Source of the DNA: Pseudomonas sp. NFIX28
Lineage (GTDB): Bacteria; Pseudomonadota; Gammaproteobacteria; Pseudomonadales; Pseudomonadaceae
Direction: 5' to 3'
Length of the DNA stretch: 64,000 nt
Assembly (NCBI RefSeq): GCF_900107395.1
Contig: NZ_FNPW01000006.1
Location: 1-64,000 of the forward strand
Part shown: positions 16,934 to 27,430 of the stretch, one piece after another
Layout: each line of letters starts with the position of its first letter
Position numbering within the stretch: position 1 is the stretch's first letter
Made by a program: the position numbers and the translations under genes
Notes under the pieces: model-generated
Databases searched by the model: none
Told to the model about the DNA's origin: nothing
The model's input: the letters and a program-made list of their open reading frames with translations, nothing else

Positions 16934-17815
16934 ATGAAATCCGAGTCGACCCCCAAACCCTCTCTTTTATGGTTCGACCTCACCCGCAATCGATCATCCG
17001 AAGAACTGATCGAGCTGTTTCGTCCAGCCTGCGATTGCCGGATGGCGAAAGAGCCGTCGCTGTCGGAAAAGGAGGTTGCTCCTCCACCCGACATGATCTG
17101 CATGCACTATGACCGCCCGGACATGCGCGGGCTCAATCTGCTGCTGGAGATCAAGCACAAGCTTCCCTCCATTCCCATCGCCATGTTCACGGTGCAGCAT
17201 TCCGAAGAACTCGCCGTCTGGGCAATGCGCTCGCGCGTCTGGGAATACATGGTGCTGCCCCTCTCGAGCGCCGAGATCCGGCGTTTCCTGCATGCGCTGA
17301 AACAGCTCTACGACTTGCGCCACAGCAGCGGCTCCAGCGGTAAAACCTTGCAGATCGAACATGGCCCGTCCCTGCCCGACAGCATCCGCCTGACCACCGA
17401 GCACCAGAAACACCAGGCGCTCAGCGATGTGCTGCTGTACATCGAGCAGAATTTTCGTGAAAACATCGACCAGAAAGAGTTGGCTAAACGTTGCGGCATG
17501 ACCACGTTTCGCTTCAGCCGCCTGTTCAAGGAAGTCCATGGCCTGGGCTTCATGGATTACATCCTGAGCAAACGCATGGACAGCGCCAAGAACCTGCTCG
17601 ACAACAGCCAGATGCCCATCACCAGCATCGGTTACGAGGTCGGCTTCAAGGACCCGTCTTACTTTGCCCGTGCCTTCAAGCAATTCACCGGTTCCAGCCC
17701 CAGCGAATTCCGACAACGCCGAAGAAGCGCGGAACCGCTGAAAGAGGAGCAGGAACTGGAGCAAACGCTGTCCCAGGTGATCGACAGCCTGCCACTGCGC
17801 ATCGAGGGCCGATGA
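16934..17815 (+). CDS. Response-regulator-like protein with AraC-type DNA-binding domain
   Basis: A 293-residue protein with ribosome binding site AAGGAA (16921-16926). Residues about 8-125 resemble a receiver domain: an acidic end of strand 1 (WFDL), a possible phospho-acceptor Asp60 (MHYDRPDM) and Thr86 (MFTVQ). The conserved Lys before Pro is replaced by Leu108 (VLP), so phosphorylation switching is doubtful. Residues about 160-270 are an AraC/XylS double helix-turn-helix (ELAKRCGMTTFRFSRLFKEV and ITSIGYEVGFKDPSYFARAFKQFTG). It is divergent from flp, with a 421-bp gap that holds the paired repeats. It is a probable transcription regulator of the tad operon; that target is inferred. Confidence 0.85.
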   Translation: MKSESTPKPSLLWFDLTRNRSSEELIELFRPACDCRMAKEPSLSEKEVAPPPDMICMHYDRPDMRGLNLLLEIKHKLPSIPIAMFTVQHSEELAVWAMRSRVWEYMVLPLSSAEIRRFLHALKQLYDLRHSSGSSGKTLQIEHGPSLPDSIRLTTEHQKHQALSDVLLYIEQNFRENIDQKELAKRCGMTTFRFSRLFKEVHGLGFMDYILSKRMDSAKNLLDNSQMPITSIGYEVGFKDPSYFARAFKQFTGSSPSEFRQRRRSAEPLKEEQELEQTLSQVIDSLPLRIEGR

Positions 17816-20828
<3,013 letters not shown>

Positions 20829-20851
20829 TGCGCGCGACCCAGTGTTATCTC

Positions 20852-20859
20852 ACAAGGAG
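20852..20859 (+). promoter_or_regulatory. RsmA/CsrA-like motif over the prnC ribosome binding site
   Basis: ACAAGGAG again, 11 bases before the prnC ATG and identical to the motif at prnA. Confidence 0.35.
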
Positions 20860-20870
20860 AGTTTGCCCCC

Positions 20871-22574
20871 ATGACTCAGAAGAGCCCCGCGAACGAACAC
20901 GATAGCAATCACTTCGACGTAATCATCCTCGGCTCGGGCATGTCCGGCACCCAGATGGGGGCCATCTTGGCCAAACAACAGTTTCGCGTGCTGATCATCG
21001 AGGAGTCGTCGCACCCGCGGTTCACGATCGGCGAATCGTCGATCCCCGAGACGTCTCTTATGAACCGCATCATCGCTGATCGCTACGGCATTCCGGAGCT
21101 CGACCACATCACGTCGTTCTATTCGACGCAACGTTACGTCGCGTCGAGCACGGGCATTAAGCGCAACTTCGGCTTCGTGTTCCACAAGCCCGGCCAGGAG
21201 CACGACCCGAAGGAGTTCACCCAGTGCGTCATTCCCGAGCTGCCGTGGGGGCCGGAGAGCCATTATTACCGGCAAGACGTCGACGCCTACTTGTTGCAAG
21301 CCGCCATTAAATACGGCTGCAAGGTCCACCAGAAGACTACCGTGACCGAATACCACGCCGATAAAGACGGCGTCGCGGTGACCACCGCCCAGGGCGAACG
21401 GTTCACCGGCCGGTACATGATCGACTGCGGAGGACCTCGCGCGCCGCTCGCGACCAAGTTCAAGCTCCGCGAAGAACCGTGTCGCTTCAAGACGCACTCG
21501 CGCAGCCTCTACACGCACATGCTCGGGGTCAAGCCGTTCGACGACATCTTCAAGGTCAAGGGGCAGCGCTGGCGCTGGCACGAGGGGACCTTGCACCACA
21601 TGTTCGAGGGCGGCTGGCTCTGGGTGATTCCGTTCAACAACCACCCGCGGTCGACCAACAACCTGGTGAGCGTCGGCCTGCAGCTCGACCCCCGTGTTTA
21701 CCCGAAAACCGACATCTCCGCACAGCAGGAATTCGATGAGTTCCTCGCGCGGTTCCCGAGCATCGGGGCTCAGTTCCGGGACGCCGTGCCGGTGCGCGAC
21801 TGGGTCAAGACCGACCGCCTGCAATTCTCGTCGAACGCCTGCGTCGGCGACCGCTACTGCCTGATGCTGCACGCGAACGGCTTCATCGACCCGCTCTTCT
21901 CCCGGGGGCTGGAAAACACCGCGGTGACCATCCACGCGCTCGCGGCGCGCCTCATCAAGGCGCTGCGCGACGACGACTTCTCCCCCGAGCGCTTCGAGTA
22001 CATCGAGCGCCTGCAGCAAAAGCTTTTGGACCACAACGACGACTTCGTCAGCTGCTGCTACACGGCGTTCTCGGACTTCCGCCTATGGGACGCGTTCCAC
22101 AGGCTGTGGGCGGTCGGCACCATCCTCGGGCAGTTCCGGCTCGTGCAGGCCCACGCGAGGTTCCGCGCGTCGCGCAACGAGGGCGACCTCGATCACCTCG
22201 ACAACGACCCTCCGTACCTCGGATACCTGTGCGCGGACATGGAGGAGTACTACCAGTTGTTCAACGACGCCAAAGCCGAGGTCGAGGCCGTGAGCGCCGG
22301 GCGCAAGCCGGCCGATGAGGCCGCGGCGCGGATTCACGCCCTCATCGACGAACGAGACTTCGCCAAGCCGATGTTCGGCTTCGGGTACTGCATCACCGGG
22401 GACAAGCCGCAGCTCAACAACTCGAAGTACAGCCTGCTGCCGGCGATGCGGCTGATGTACTGGACGCAAACCCGCGCGCCGGCAGAGGTGAAAAAGTACT
22501 TCGACTACAACCCGATGTTCGCGCTGCTCAAGGCGTACATCACGACCCGCATCGGCTTGGCGCTGAAGAAGTAG
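20871..22574 (+). CDS. prnC: Monodechloroaminopyrrolnitrin halogenase PrnC
   Basis: FADH2-dependent halogenase that chlorinates the pyrrole ring (position 3) to give aminopyrrolnitrin. It has 567 residues, the known length. The FAD motif is GSGMSG at 21-26 and the halogenase motif is GGWLWVIPF in the middle. It starts 42 bases after prnB with its own AAGGAG, unlike the overlapping prnAB junction. It differs from PrnA in acting on a free pyrrole and belongs to a more distant halogenase branch. Confidence 0.97.
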   Translation: MTQKSPANEHDSNHFDVIILGSGMSGTQMGAILAKQQFRVLIIEESSHPRFTIGESSIPETSLMNRIIADRYGIPELDHITSFYSTQRYVASSTGIKRNFGFVFHKPGQEHDPKEFTQCVIPELPWGPESHYYRQDVDAYLLQAAIKYGCKVHQKTTVTEYHADKDGVAVTTAQGERFTGRYMIDCGGPRAPLATKFKLREEPCRFKTHSRSLYTHMLGVKPFDDIFKVKGQRWRWHEGTLHHMFEGGWLWVIPFNNHPRSTNNLVSVGLQLDPRVYPKTDISAQQEFDEFLARFPSIGAQFRDAVPVRDWVKTDRLQFSSNACVGDRYCLMLHANGFIDPLFSRGLENTAVTIHALAARLIKALRDDDFSPERFEYIERLQQKLLDHNDDFVSCCYTAFSDFRLWDAFHRLWAVGTILGQFRLVQAHARFRASRNEGDLDHLDNDPPYLGYLCADMEEYYQLFNDAKAEVEAVSAGRKPADEAAARIHALIDERDFAKPMFGFGYCITGDKPQLNNSKYSLLPAMRLMYWTQTRAPAEVKKYFDYNPMFALLKAYITTRIGLALKK

Positions 22575-22598
22575 CCGCTCGACGACGACATAAAAACG

Positions 22599-23690
22599 AT
22601 GAACGACATTCAATTGGATCAAGCGAGCGTCAAGAAGCGTCCCTCGGGCGCGTACGACGCAACCACACGCCTGGCCGCGAGCTGGTACGTCGCGATGCGC
22701 TCCAACGAGCTCAAGGACAAGCCGACCGAGTTGACGCTCTTCGGCCGTCCGTGCGTGGCGTGGCGCGGAGCGACGGGGCGGGCCGTGGTGATGGACCGCC
22801 ACTGCTCGCACCTGGGCGCGAACCTGGCTGACGGGCGGATCAAGGACGGGTGCATCCAGTGCCCGTTTCACCACTGGCGGTACGACGAACAGGGCCAGTG
22901 CGTTCACATCCCCGGCCACAGCCAGGCGGTGCGCCAGCTGGAGCCGGTGCCGCGCGGGGCGCGTCAGCCGACGTTGGTCACCGCCGAGCGATACGGCTAC
23001 GTGTGGGTCTGGTACGGCTCCCCGCAGCCGCTGCACCCGCTGCCCGAAATCTCCGCGGCCGATGTCGACAACAGCGACTTTATGCACCTGCACTTCGCGT
23101 TCGAGACGACCACGGCGGTCTTGCGGATCGTCGAGAACTTCTACGACGCGCAGCACGCAACCCCGGTGCACGCGCTCCCGATCTCGGCCTTCGAACTCAA
23201 GCTCTTCGACGATTGGCGCCAGTGGCCGGAGGTTGAGTCGCTGGCCCTGGCGGGCGCGTGGTTCGGTGCCGGGATCGACTTCACCGTGGACCGGTACTTC
23301 GGCCCCCTCGGCATGCTGTCACGCGCGCTCGGCCTGAACATGTCGCAGATGAACCTGCACTTCGATGGCTACCCCGGCGGGTGTGTCATGACCGTCGCCC
23401 TGGACGGAGACGTCAAATACAAGCTGCTCCAGTGTGTGACGCCGGTAAGCGATGGCAAGAACGTCATGCACATGCTCATCTCGATCAAGAAGGTGGGCGG
23501 CATCCTGCGCCGCGCGACCGACTTCGTGCTGTTCGGGCTGCAGACCAGGCAGGCCGCGGGGTACGACGTCAAAATCTGGAACGGAATGAAGCCGGACGGC
23601 GGCGGCGCGTACAGCAAATACGACAAGCTCGTGCTCAAGTACCGGGCGTTCTATCGAGGCTGGGTCGACCGCGTCGCAAGTGAGCGGTGA
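22599..23690 (+). CDS. prnD: Aminopyrrolnitrin oxygenase PrnD
   Basis: Rieske non-heme iron oxygenase that turns the arylamine of aminopyrrolnitrin into the nitro group of pyrrolnitrin. It has 363 residues, the known length. The Rieske ligands are Cys69, His71, Cys88 and His91 (CSH and CPFH). The mononuclear iron site has Asp183, His186 and His191 (FYDAQHATPVH). It needs electrons from a flavin reductase partner, which in this locus is normally PrnF. The ribosome binding site is weak. The stop TGA overlaps the GTG of a truncated flavin reductase gene. Confidence 0.98.
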   Translation: MNDIQLDQASVKKRPSGAYDATTRLAASWYVAMRSNELKDKPTELTLFGRPCVAWRGATGRAVVMDRHCSHLGANLADGRIKDGCIQCPFHHWRYDEQGQCVHIPGHSQAVRQLEPVPRGARQPTLVTAERYGYVWVWYGSPQPLHPLPEISAADVDNSDFMHLHFAFETTTAVLRIVENFYDAQHATPVHALPISAFELKLFDDWRQWPEVESLALAGAWFGAGIDFTVDRYFGPLGMLSRALGLNMSQMNLHFDGYPGGCVMTVALDGDVKYKLLQCVTPVSDGKNVMHMLISIKKVGGILRRATDFVLFGLQTRQAAGYDVKIWNGMKPDGGGAYSKYDKLVLKYRAFYRGWVDRVASER

Positions 23691-23845
23691 TACGTGAAGC
23701 CGAGCCGCTCTCGACCGCGTCGCTCGGCCTGGCGCTCGCGAACCTGGCGAGCGGCGTGACGATCACGGCCTACGGCGCGCCGGGTCCGCTTGGGCTCGCG
23801 GCCACCAGCTTCGTGTCGGAGTCGCTCTTTGCGAGGTATTCATGA
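23687..23845 (+). pseudogene. prnF: Truncated flavin reductase gene, 5' remnant of prnF
   Basis: A 52-codon frame starts with GTG at 23687 inside the prnD stop (GTGA) and ends with TGA at 23843-23845. Its product contains NLASGVTITAYGAPGPLGLA then ATSFVSESLF. This matches the N-terminal flavin-binding segment of flavin reductases (FATGVT..., ...VTANSFSSLSL in the intact gene at 25102). Family members are about 160-180 residues, so over two thirds is gone. The homology ends about where the antiporter gene begins, and its stop overlaps the antiporter ATG. This suggests a recombination or insertion breakpoint near 23828-23840. The base composition fits prnD. Confidence 0.82.
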
Positions 23846-25077
23846 CTATCTGGCTGTTGCAACTCGTGCTGGTGATCGCGCTCTGCAACGTCTGCGGCCG
23901 CATTGCCGAACGGCTCGGCCAGTGCGCGGTCATCGGCGAGATCGCGGCCGGTTTGCTGCTGGGGCCATCGCTGTTCGGCGTGATCGCACCGAGTTTCTAC
24001 GACCTGTTGTTCGGCCCCCAGGTGCTGTCAGCGATGGCGCAGGTCAGCGAAGTCGGCCTGGTACTGCTGATGTTCCAGGTCGGCCTGCATATGGAGTTGG
24101 GCGAGACGCTGCGCGACAAGCGCTGGCGCATGCCCGTCGCGATCGCAGCGGGCGGGCTCGTCGCACCGGCCGCGATCGGCATGATCGTCGCCATCGTTTC
24201 GAAAGGCACGCTCGCCAGCGACGCGCCGACGCTGCCCTATGTGCTCTTCTGCGGTGTCGCACTTGCGGTATCGGCGGTGCCGGTGATGGCGCGCATCATC
24301 GACGACCTGGAGCTCAGCGCCATGGTGGGCGCGCGGCACGCAATGTCTGCCGCGATGCTGACGGATGCGCTCGGGTGGATGCTGCTTGCAACGATTGCCT
24401 CGCTATCGAGCGGGCCCGGCTGGGCATTTGCGCGCATGCTCGTCAGCCTGCTCGCGTATCTGGTGCTGTGCGCGCTGCTGGTGCGCTTCGTGGTTCGACC
24501 GACGCTTGCGCGGCTCGCATCGACTGCGCATGCGACGCGCGACCGCTTGGCCGTGTTGTTCTGCTTCGTAATGGTGTCGGCACTCGCGACGTCGCTGATC
24601 GGATTCCATAGCGCTTTTGGCGCACTTGCCGCAGCGCTGTTCGTGCGCCGCGTGCCCGGCGTCGCGAAGGAGTGGCGCGACAACGTCGAAGGTTTCGTCA
24701 AGCTTGTGCTGATGCCGGTGTTTTTCGCGTATGCGGGGCTGCATGCGTCGATCGGCACGATCGACGACGCGGCATCATGGATGTGGTTCGGTGTATTCCT
24801 CGCGGGCGGATTCATCGGCAAGTTCGGCGGCAGCTATCTGGGCGCGCGTGCCACCGGGCTTGCGCCACCCGATGCGATGCTGGTGAGCTCGTTGATGAAT
24901 ACGCGCGGCTTGATGGAGCTAATCGTCCTGTCAATCGGTCTGCAGATGCAGATCCTTCCGCCAAAGGTCTACACGATCCTCGTGGTGTTCGCGCTGGTGA
25001 CGACGGCGCTGACCGCCCCGCTGGTTCGATTCACGCTGCGCGTGCAATCGCGCGCAATGAGCCAACAGGCTGCCTGA
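23842..25077 (+). CDS. Cation/proton antiporter, CPA2 (KefB/NapA-like) membrane domain
   Basis: A 411-residue protein of about 11-12 hydrophobic segments covering the whole length. The N-terminus GRIAERLGQCAVIGEIAAGLLLGPSLFG is the CPA2 hallmark. Other landmarks are GLVLLMFQVGLHMEL, ALAVSAVPVMARI, the Asp in TDALGWMLLA and MNTRGLMELIVLSIGLQ. There is no C-terminal TrkA-N domain, so regulation would differ from KefB. It is an inner-membrane antiporter; ion and role are unknown. The sequence is rich in TCG, GCG and CGC codons and resembles Burkholderia more than the flanking Pseudomonas genes. The ATG overlaps the prnF-remnant stop (TCATGA), and the flavin reductase follows 24 bases later. Confidence 0.85.
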   Translation: MTIWLLQLVLVIALCNVCGRIAERLGQCAVIGEIAAGLLLGPSLFGVIAPSFYDLLFGPQVLSAMAQVSEVGLVLLMFQVGLHMELGETLRDKRWRMPVAIAAGGLVAPAAIGMIVAIVSKGTLASDAPTLPYVLFCGVALAVSAVPVMARIIDDLELSAMVGARHAMSAAMLTDALGWMLLATIASLSSGPGWAFARMLVSLLAYLVLCALLVRFVVRPTLARLASTAHATRDRLAVLFCFVMVSALATSLIGFHSAFGALAAALFVRRVPGVAKEWRDNVEGFVKLVLMPVFFAYAGLHASIGTIDDAASWMWFGVFLAGGFIGKFGGSYLGARATGLAPPDAMLVSSLMNTRGLMELIVLSIGLQMQILPPKVYTILVVFALVTTALTAPLVRFTLRVQSRAMSQQAA

Positions 25078-25101
25078 GCCAGCTTGAGGGGAGAGATCAC
25101 C

Positions 25102-25641
25102 ATGAATGCCGCCACCAAAACCAAGGCTCACCCTTTGCTCGATGCCGAGGGCCGCGATGTCCGCGAACTGCGCAACTTGCTGGGGCAGTTCGCTACCGGT
25201 GTGACCGTGATCACCACGCGCACCGCTGACGGCCGCAACGTCGGAGTGACCGCCAACTCGTTCTCCTCACTGTCGCTGTCGCCGGCGCTGGTGCTCTGGA
25301 GCCTGGCACGCACGGCACCGAGCCTGAAGGTTTTTTGCTCGGCGAGCCACTTCGCCATCAACGTGCTGGGGGCGCACCAGTACCACTTGTCGGAGCAGTT
25401 CGCACGGGCTGCAGCTGACAAGTTCGCCGGTGTAGCCCATTCCTATGGCAAGGCGGGAGCCCCGGTGCTGGACGATGTGGTGGCAGTGCTGGTGTGCCGC
25501 AACGTCACCCAGTACGAAGGCGGTGACCACCTGATCTTCATTGGCGAGATCGAGCAATACCGCTACAACGGTGCAGAACCGCTGGTCTTCCATGCCGGCC
25601 AGTACCGGGTTACCGCCGCGCATCCGGCACTGGCCGGCTGA
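25102..25641 (+). CDS. Flavin reductase domain protein, candidate PrnF substitute
   Basis: The start is the ATG at 25102 after GAGGGGAGA; upstream in-frame codons are not supported. It has 179 residues of the flavin reductase (FMN-binding split barrel) family. LRNLLGQFATGVTVITTR and VGVTANSFSSLSLSPALVLW form the flavin-binding N-terminal half, then HFAINVLGAHQYHLSEQFA, and VGE-like FIGEIEQYRYNGAEPLVFHAGQYR at the end. Such enzymes supply reduced FAD or FMN to two-component halogenases and monooxygenases. It lies near prnABCD and could replace the broken prnF. Its composition is closer to Pseudomonas than that of the antiporter. Confidence 0.85.
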   Translation: MNAATKTKAHPLLDAEGRDVRELRNLLGQFATGVTVITTRTADGRNVGVTANSFSSLSLSPALVLWSLARTAPSLKVFCSASHFAINVLGAHQYHLSEQFARAAADKFAGVAHSYGKAGAPVLDDVVAVLVCRNVTQYEGGDHLIFIGEIEQYRYNGAEPLVFHAGQYRVTAAHPALAG

Positions 25642-25997
25642 CACTGCCGATCGTTTGCCGCAAAAGGGGGGAGACTGCCAAAGGCCCAGTCAAGGGCCGG
25701 GTGGTGTGCAGCGATCGCTTCCGCGAGATAGCTACTCTTCCACGTCTTCCTCATGGATAAGCCCCTGGACGAACGCCATAAAGTCCGAGCAGATCGGCGT
25801 CTGGGATTTCGTTTGGTTGTTTCTTCAGCATCAACTGATAGGAAACCCGGGGCGATTCAAAGCGCTTATTTCATCGAGGCCCACCAAGGCACCGGCATGA
25901 GATGGTTTGCCGATCGAAAGAAGGCATTTATTCGCGACTAGTTCTCATTTACACTCTCCCCACTTCTTCGGAGTCAAGCTCTCTTCCTAGGTGCATC
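25642..25997. other. Gene-free interval before the sigma factor; weak Fur-like stretch
   Basis: About 355 bases with no gene I can support. GACTAGTTCTCATTTAC at 25936-25952 resembles half of a Fur box, as expected before iron-regulated FecI-type genes, but the match is poor. Confidence 0.3.
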
Positions 25998-26522
25998 GTG
26001 TCGTCCGATCCCGCCAAACCGACGCTGCTGTCCACATTGGTCCGACATTACGACGAGCTGGTGGACCACATTCGCCGACGCTTCGGCGACAGGGGCATGG
26101 CGCGCGATGTAGTGCATGACGTATGCGTGCAGTTGCTCGAACGCGGTGAGACAGAAGACGTTCGGACTCCACTGGCCCTGCTGCGAAAAATCTCCAACGA
26201 CACCGCCATCAGTCGCTATCGTAGCGATCGCCGCCGAGCTGTCTGGGTGCAGACAATCTCCGAATTGCCCGAGGTAGCCTGTACAGCAGCCACCCCCATG
26301 AGCAGGTATGACGCCGAGCGTGAATTTCAACTGCTCGTCGACGCCATCGCAGGTCTCCCGCCTCGCTGCCAGGCCGTTTTTGTCATGCACAAAATTCACG
26401 AAATCCCTCAGGTGGAAGTCGCCGAGCGTCTCGGTATTTCCATCAAGACAGTGGAAAAGCACCTGCGCCTGGGGTTGGCGGCGTGCAGGAAACGACTTGG
26501 ACGTGAGCAGGTGAATACATGA
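25998..26522 (+). CDS. ECF sigma factor, FecI type
   Basis: The chosen start is the GTG at 25998 with TAGGTG at 25988-25993; the product is 174 residues, normal for the family. Region 2 is LLSTLVRHYDELVDHIRRRFGD...ARDVVHDVCVQLLE and region 4 is IAGLPPRCQAVFVMHKIHEIPQVEVAERLGISIKTVEKHLRLGLAACRKRL. FecI-type sigma factors direct transcription of a TonB-dependent receptor gene when its ligand is sensed. The stop overlaps the fecR-like start (ATGA), so the genes are coupled. Confidence 0.93.
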   Translation: MSSDPAKPTLLSTLVRHYDELVDHIRRRFGDRGMARDVVHDVCVQLLERGETEDVRTPLALLRKISNDTAISRYRSDRRRAVWVQTISELPEVACTAATPMSRYDAEREFQLLVDAIAGLPPRCQAVFVMHKIHEIPQVEVAERLGISIKTVEKHLRLGLAACRKRLGREQVNT

Positions 26523-27355
26523 CGAATAAGGCCGAACAGCCGCCACTGGACGAGGCTCTAGGGCGACATCGTGAAGAGCTGAAGCAGCTGTTTCCTGTCC
26601 CTCCGTCCAAGCCAGCACCTCGGAAACCGGCAAAGACAGCAGGTATCACACTAGTGGTTGCGATCGCCTTTGGAGCCCTGGCCTGGCTGAACCCCGCCTA
26701 CAAGAGCGAGCATTTCGCTACCGCCATTGGTGAGCGGCGTGCTGTGGTACTGAGCGATGGAAGCGAACTGCTGCTCGACAGTGGCAGCCAGGTCGATATC
26801 AACTGGCGTTTGCTTAGCCGCGAGGTCGACCTGCGCTCTGGGCAGGCCCTCTTCGAGGTGTCCTCGGCCGTGTATCGCCCCTTCGTGGTGTCGGCGGGCT
26901 CTGCGAAAGTTCAGGTGCTCGGCACGCTGTTCAATGTTCGTCGCCTGGATAACGACGACGTTCGTGTGACGTTGGCCCGTGGACGCGTGGAAGTTGACGC
27001 AACGGCCGCACCGCAAACGTCTGTCCTCCTCATGCCAGGGCAACAGGTCGACTTGATTCGCGGGCAACTGATGCCGGTCGCCAAGGCCGACGCCTCCAAG
27101 GCGATGGCCTGGAAAAATGATCGCATCGTGTTCGAGCAGACGCCGCTGGACGAAGTGGTCTCTTTGCTGCGCCACTATCGAAAGGCGCCTATTCATCTGA
27201 GCAACCCAAGCTTGGCCGCGCTCAAGGTGACAGGGGTCTTCGAGGCGCACAATGTCGACTTGCTGCTGGATCTGCTCCCGAGCATCCTGCCCGTTTCCGT
27301 GCTGCGGCAAGAGGATGGCAGCGTCCAGATCCAACGCAAACCGACAAGAAAATAA
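26519..27355 (+). CDS. FecR-type anti-sigma / sigma regulator
   Basis: A 278-residue inner-membrane protein. It has a short cytoplasmic N-terminus, one membrane segment (about 44-62) and a periplasmic FecR domain (about 70-165, with ERRAVVLSDGSELLLDSGSQVDINW and VLGTLFNVRRLDNDDVRVTLARGRVEV). The C-terminal part ends with a secretin/TonB-like module. FecR passes the signal from the receptor to the sigma factor. Unlike many FecR proteins the N-terminal DUF4880 helix is short or absent. It starts inside the sigma-factor stop codon. Confidence 0.9.
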   Translation: MTNKAEQPPLDEALGRHREELKQLFPVPPSKPAPRKPAKTAGITLVVAIAFGALAWLNPAYKSEHFATAIGERRAVVLSDGSELLLDSGSQVDINWRLLSREVDLRSGQALFEVSSAVYRPFVVSAGSAKVQVLGTLFNVRRLDNDDVRVTLARGRVEVDATAAPQTSVLLMPGQQVDLIRGQLMPVAKADASKAMAWKNDRIVFEQTPLDEVVSLLRHYRKAPIHLSNPSLAALKVTGVFEAHNVDLLLDLLPSILPVSVLRQEDGSVQIQRKPTRK

Positions 27356-27430
27356 TTCTCAGGCGCAGGTAGGGTTTCTTGACTCCCATGACGGCTATTG
27401 AAAAAAGCCCACCCAAAAAGGATTCGAGAA

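Noticed and set aside
25936..25952. Fur box before the sigma factor
   Set aside because: Only one half resembles the consensus; kept as a weak note and not called as a binding site.
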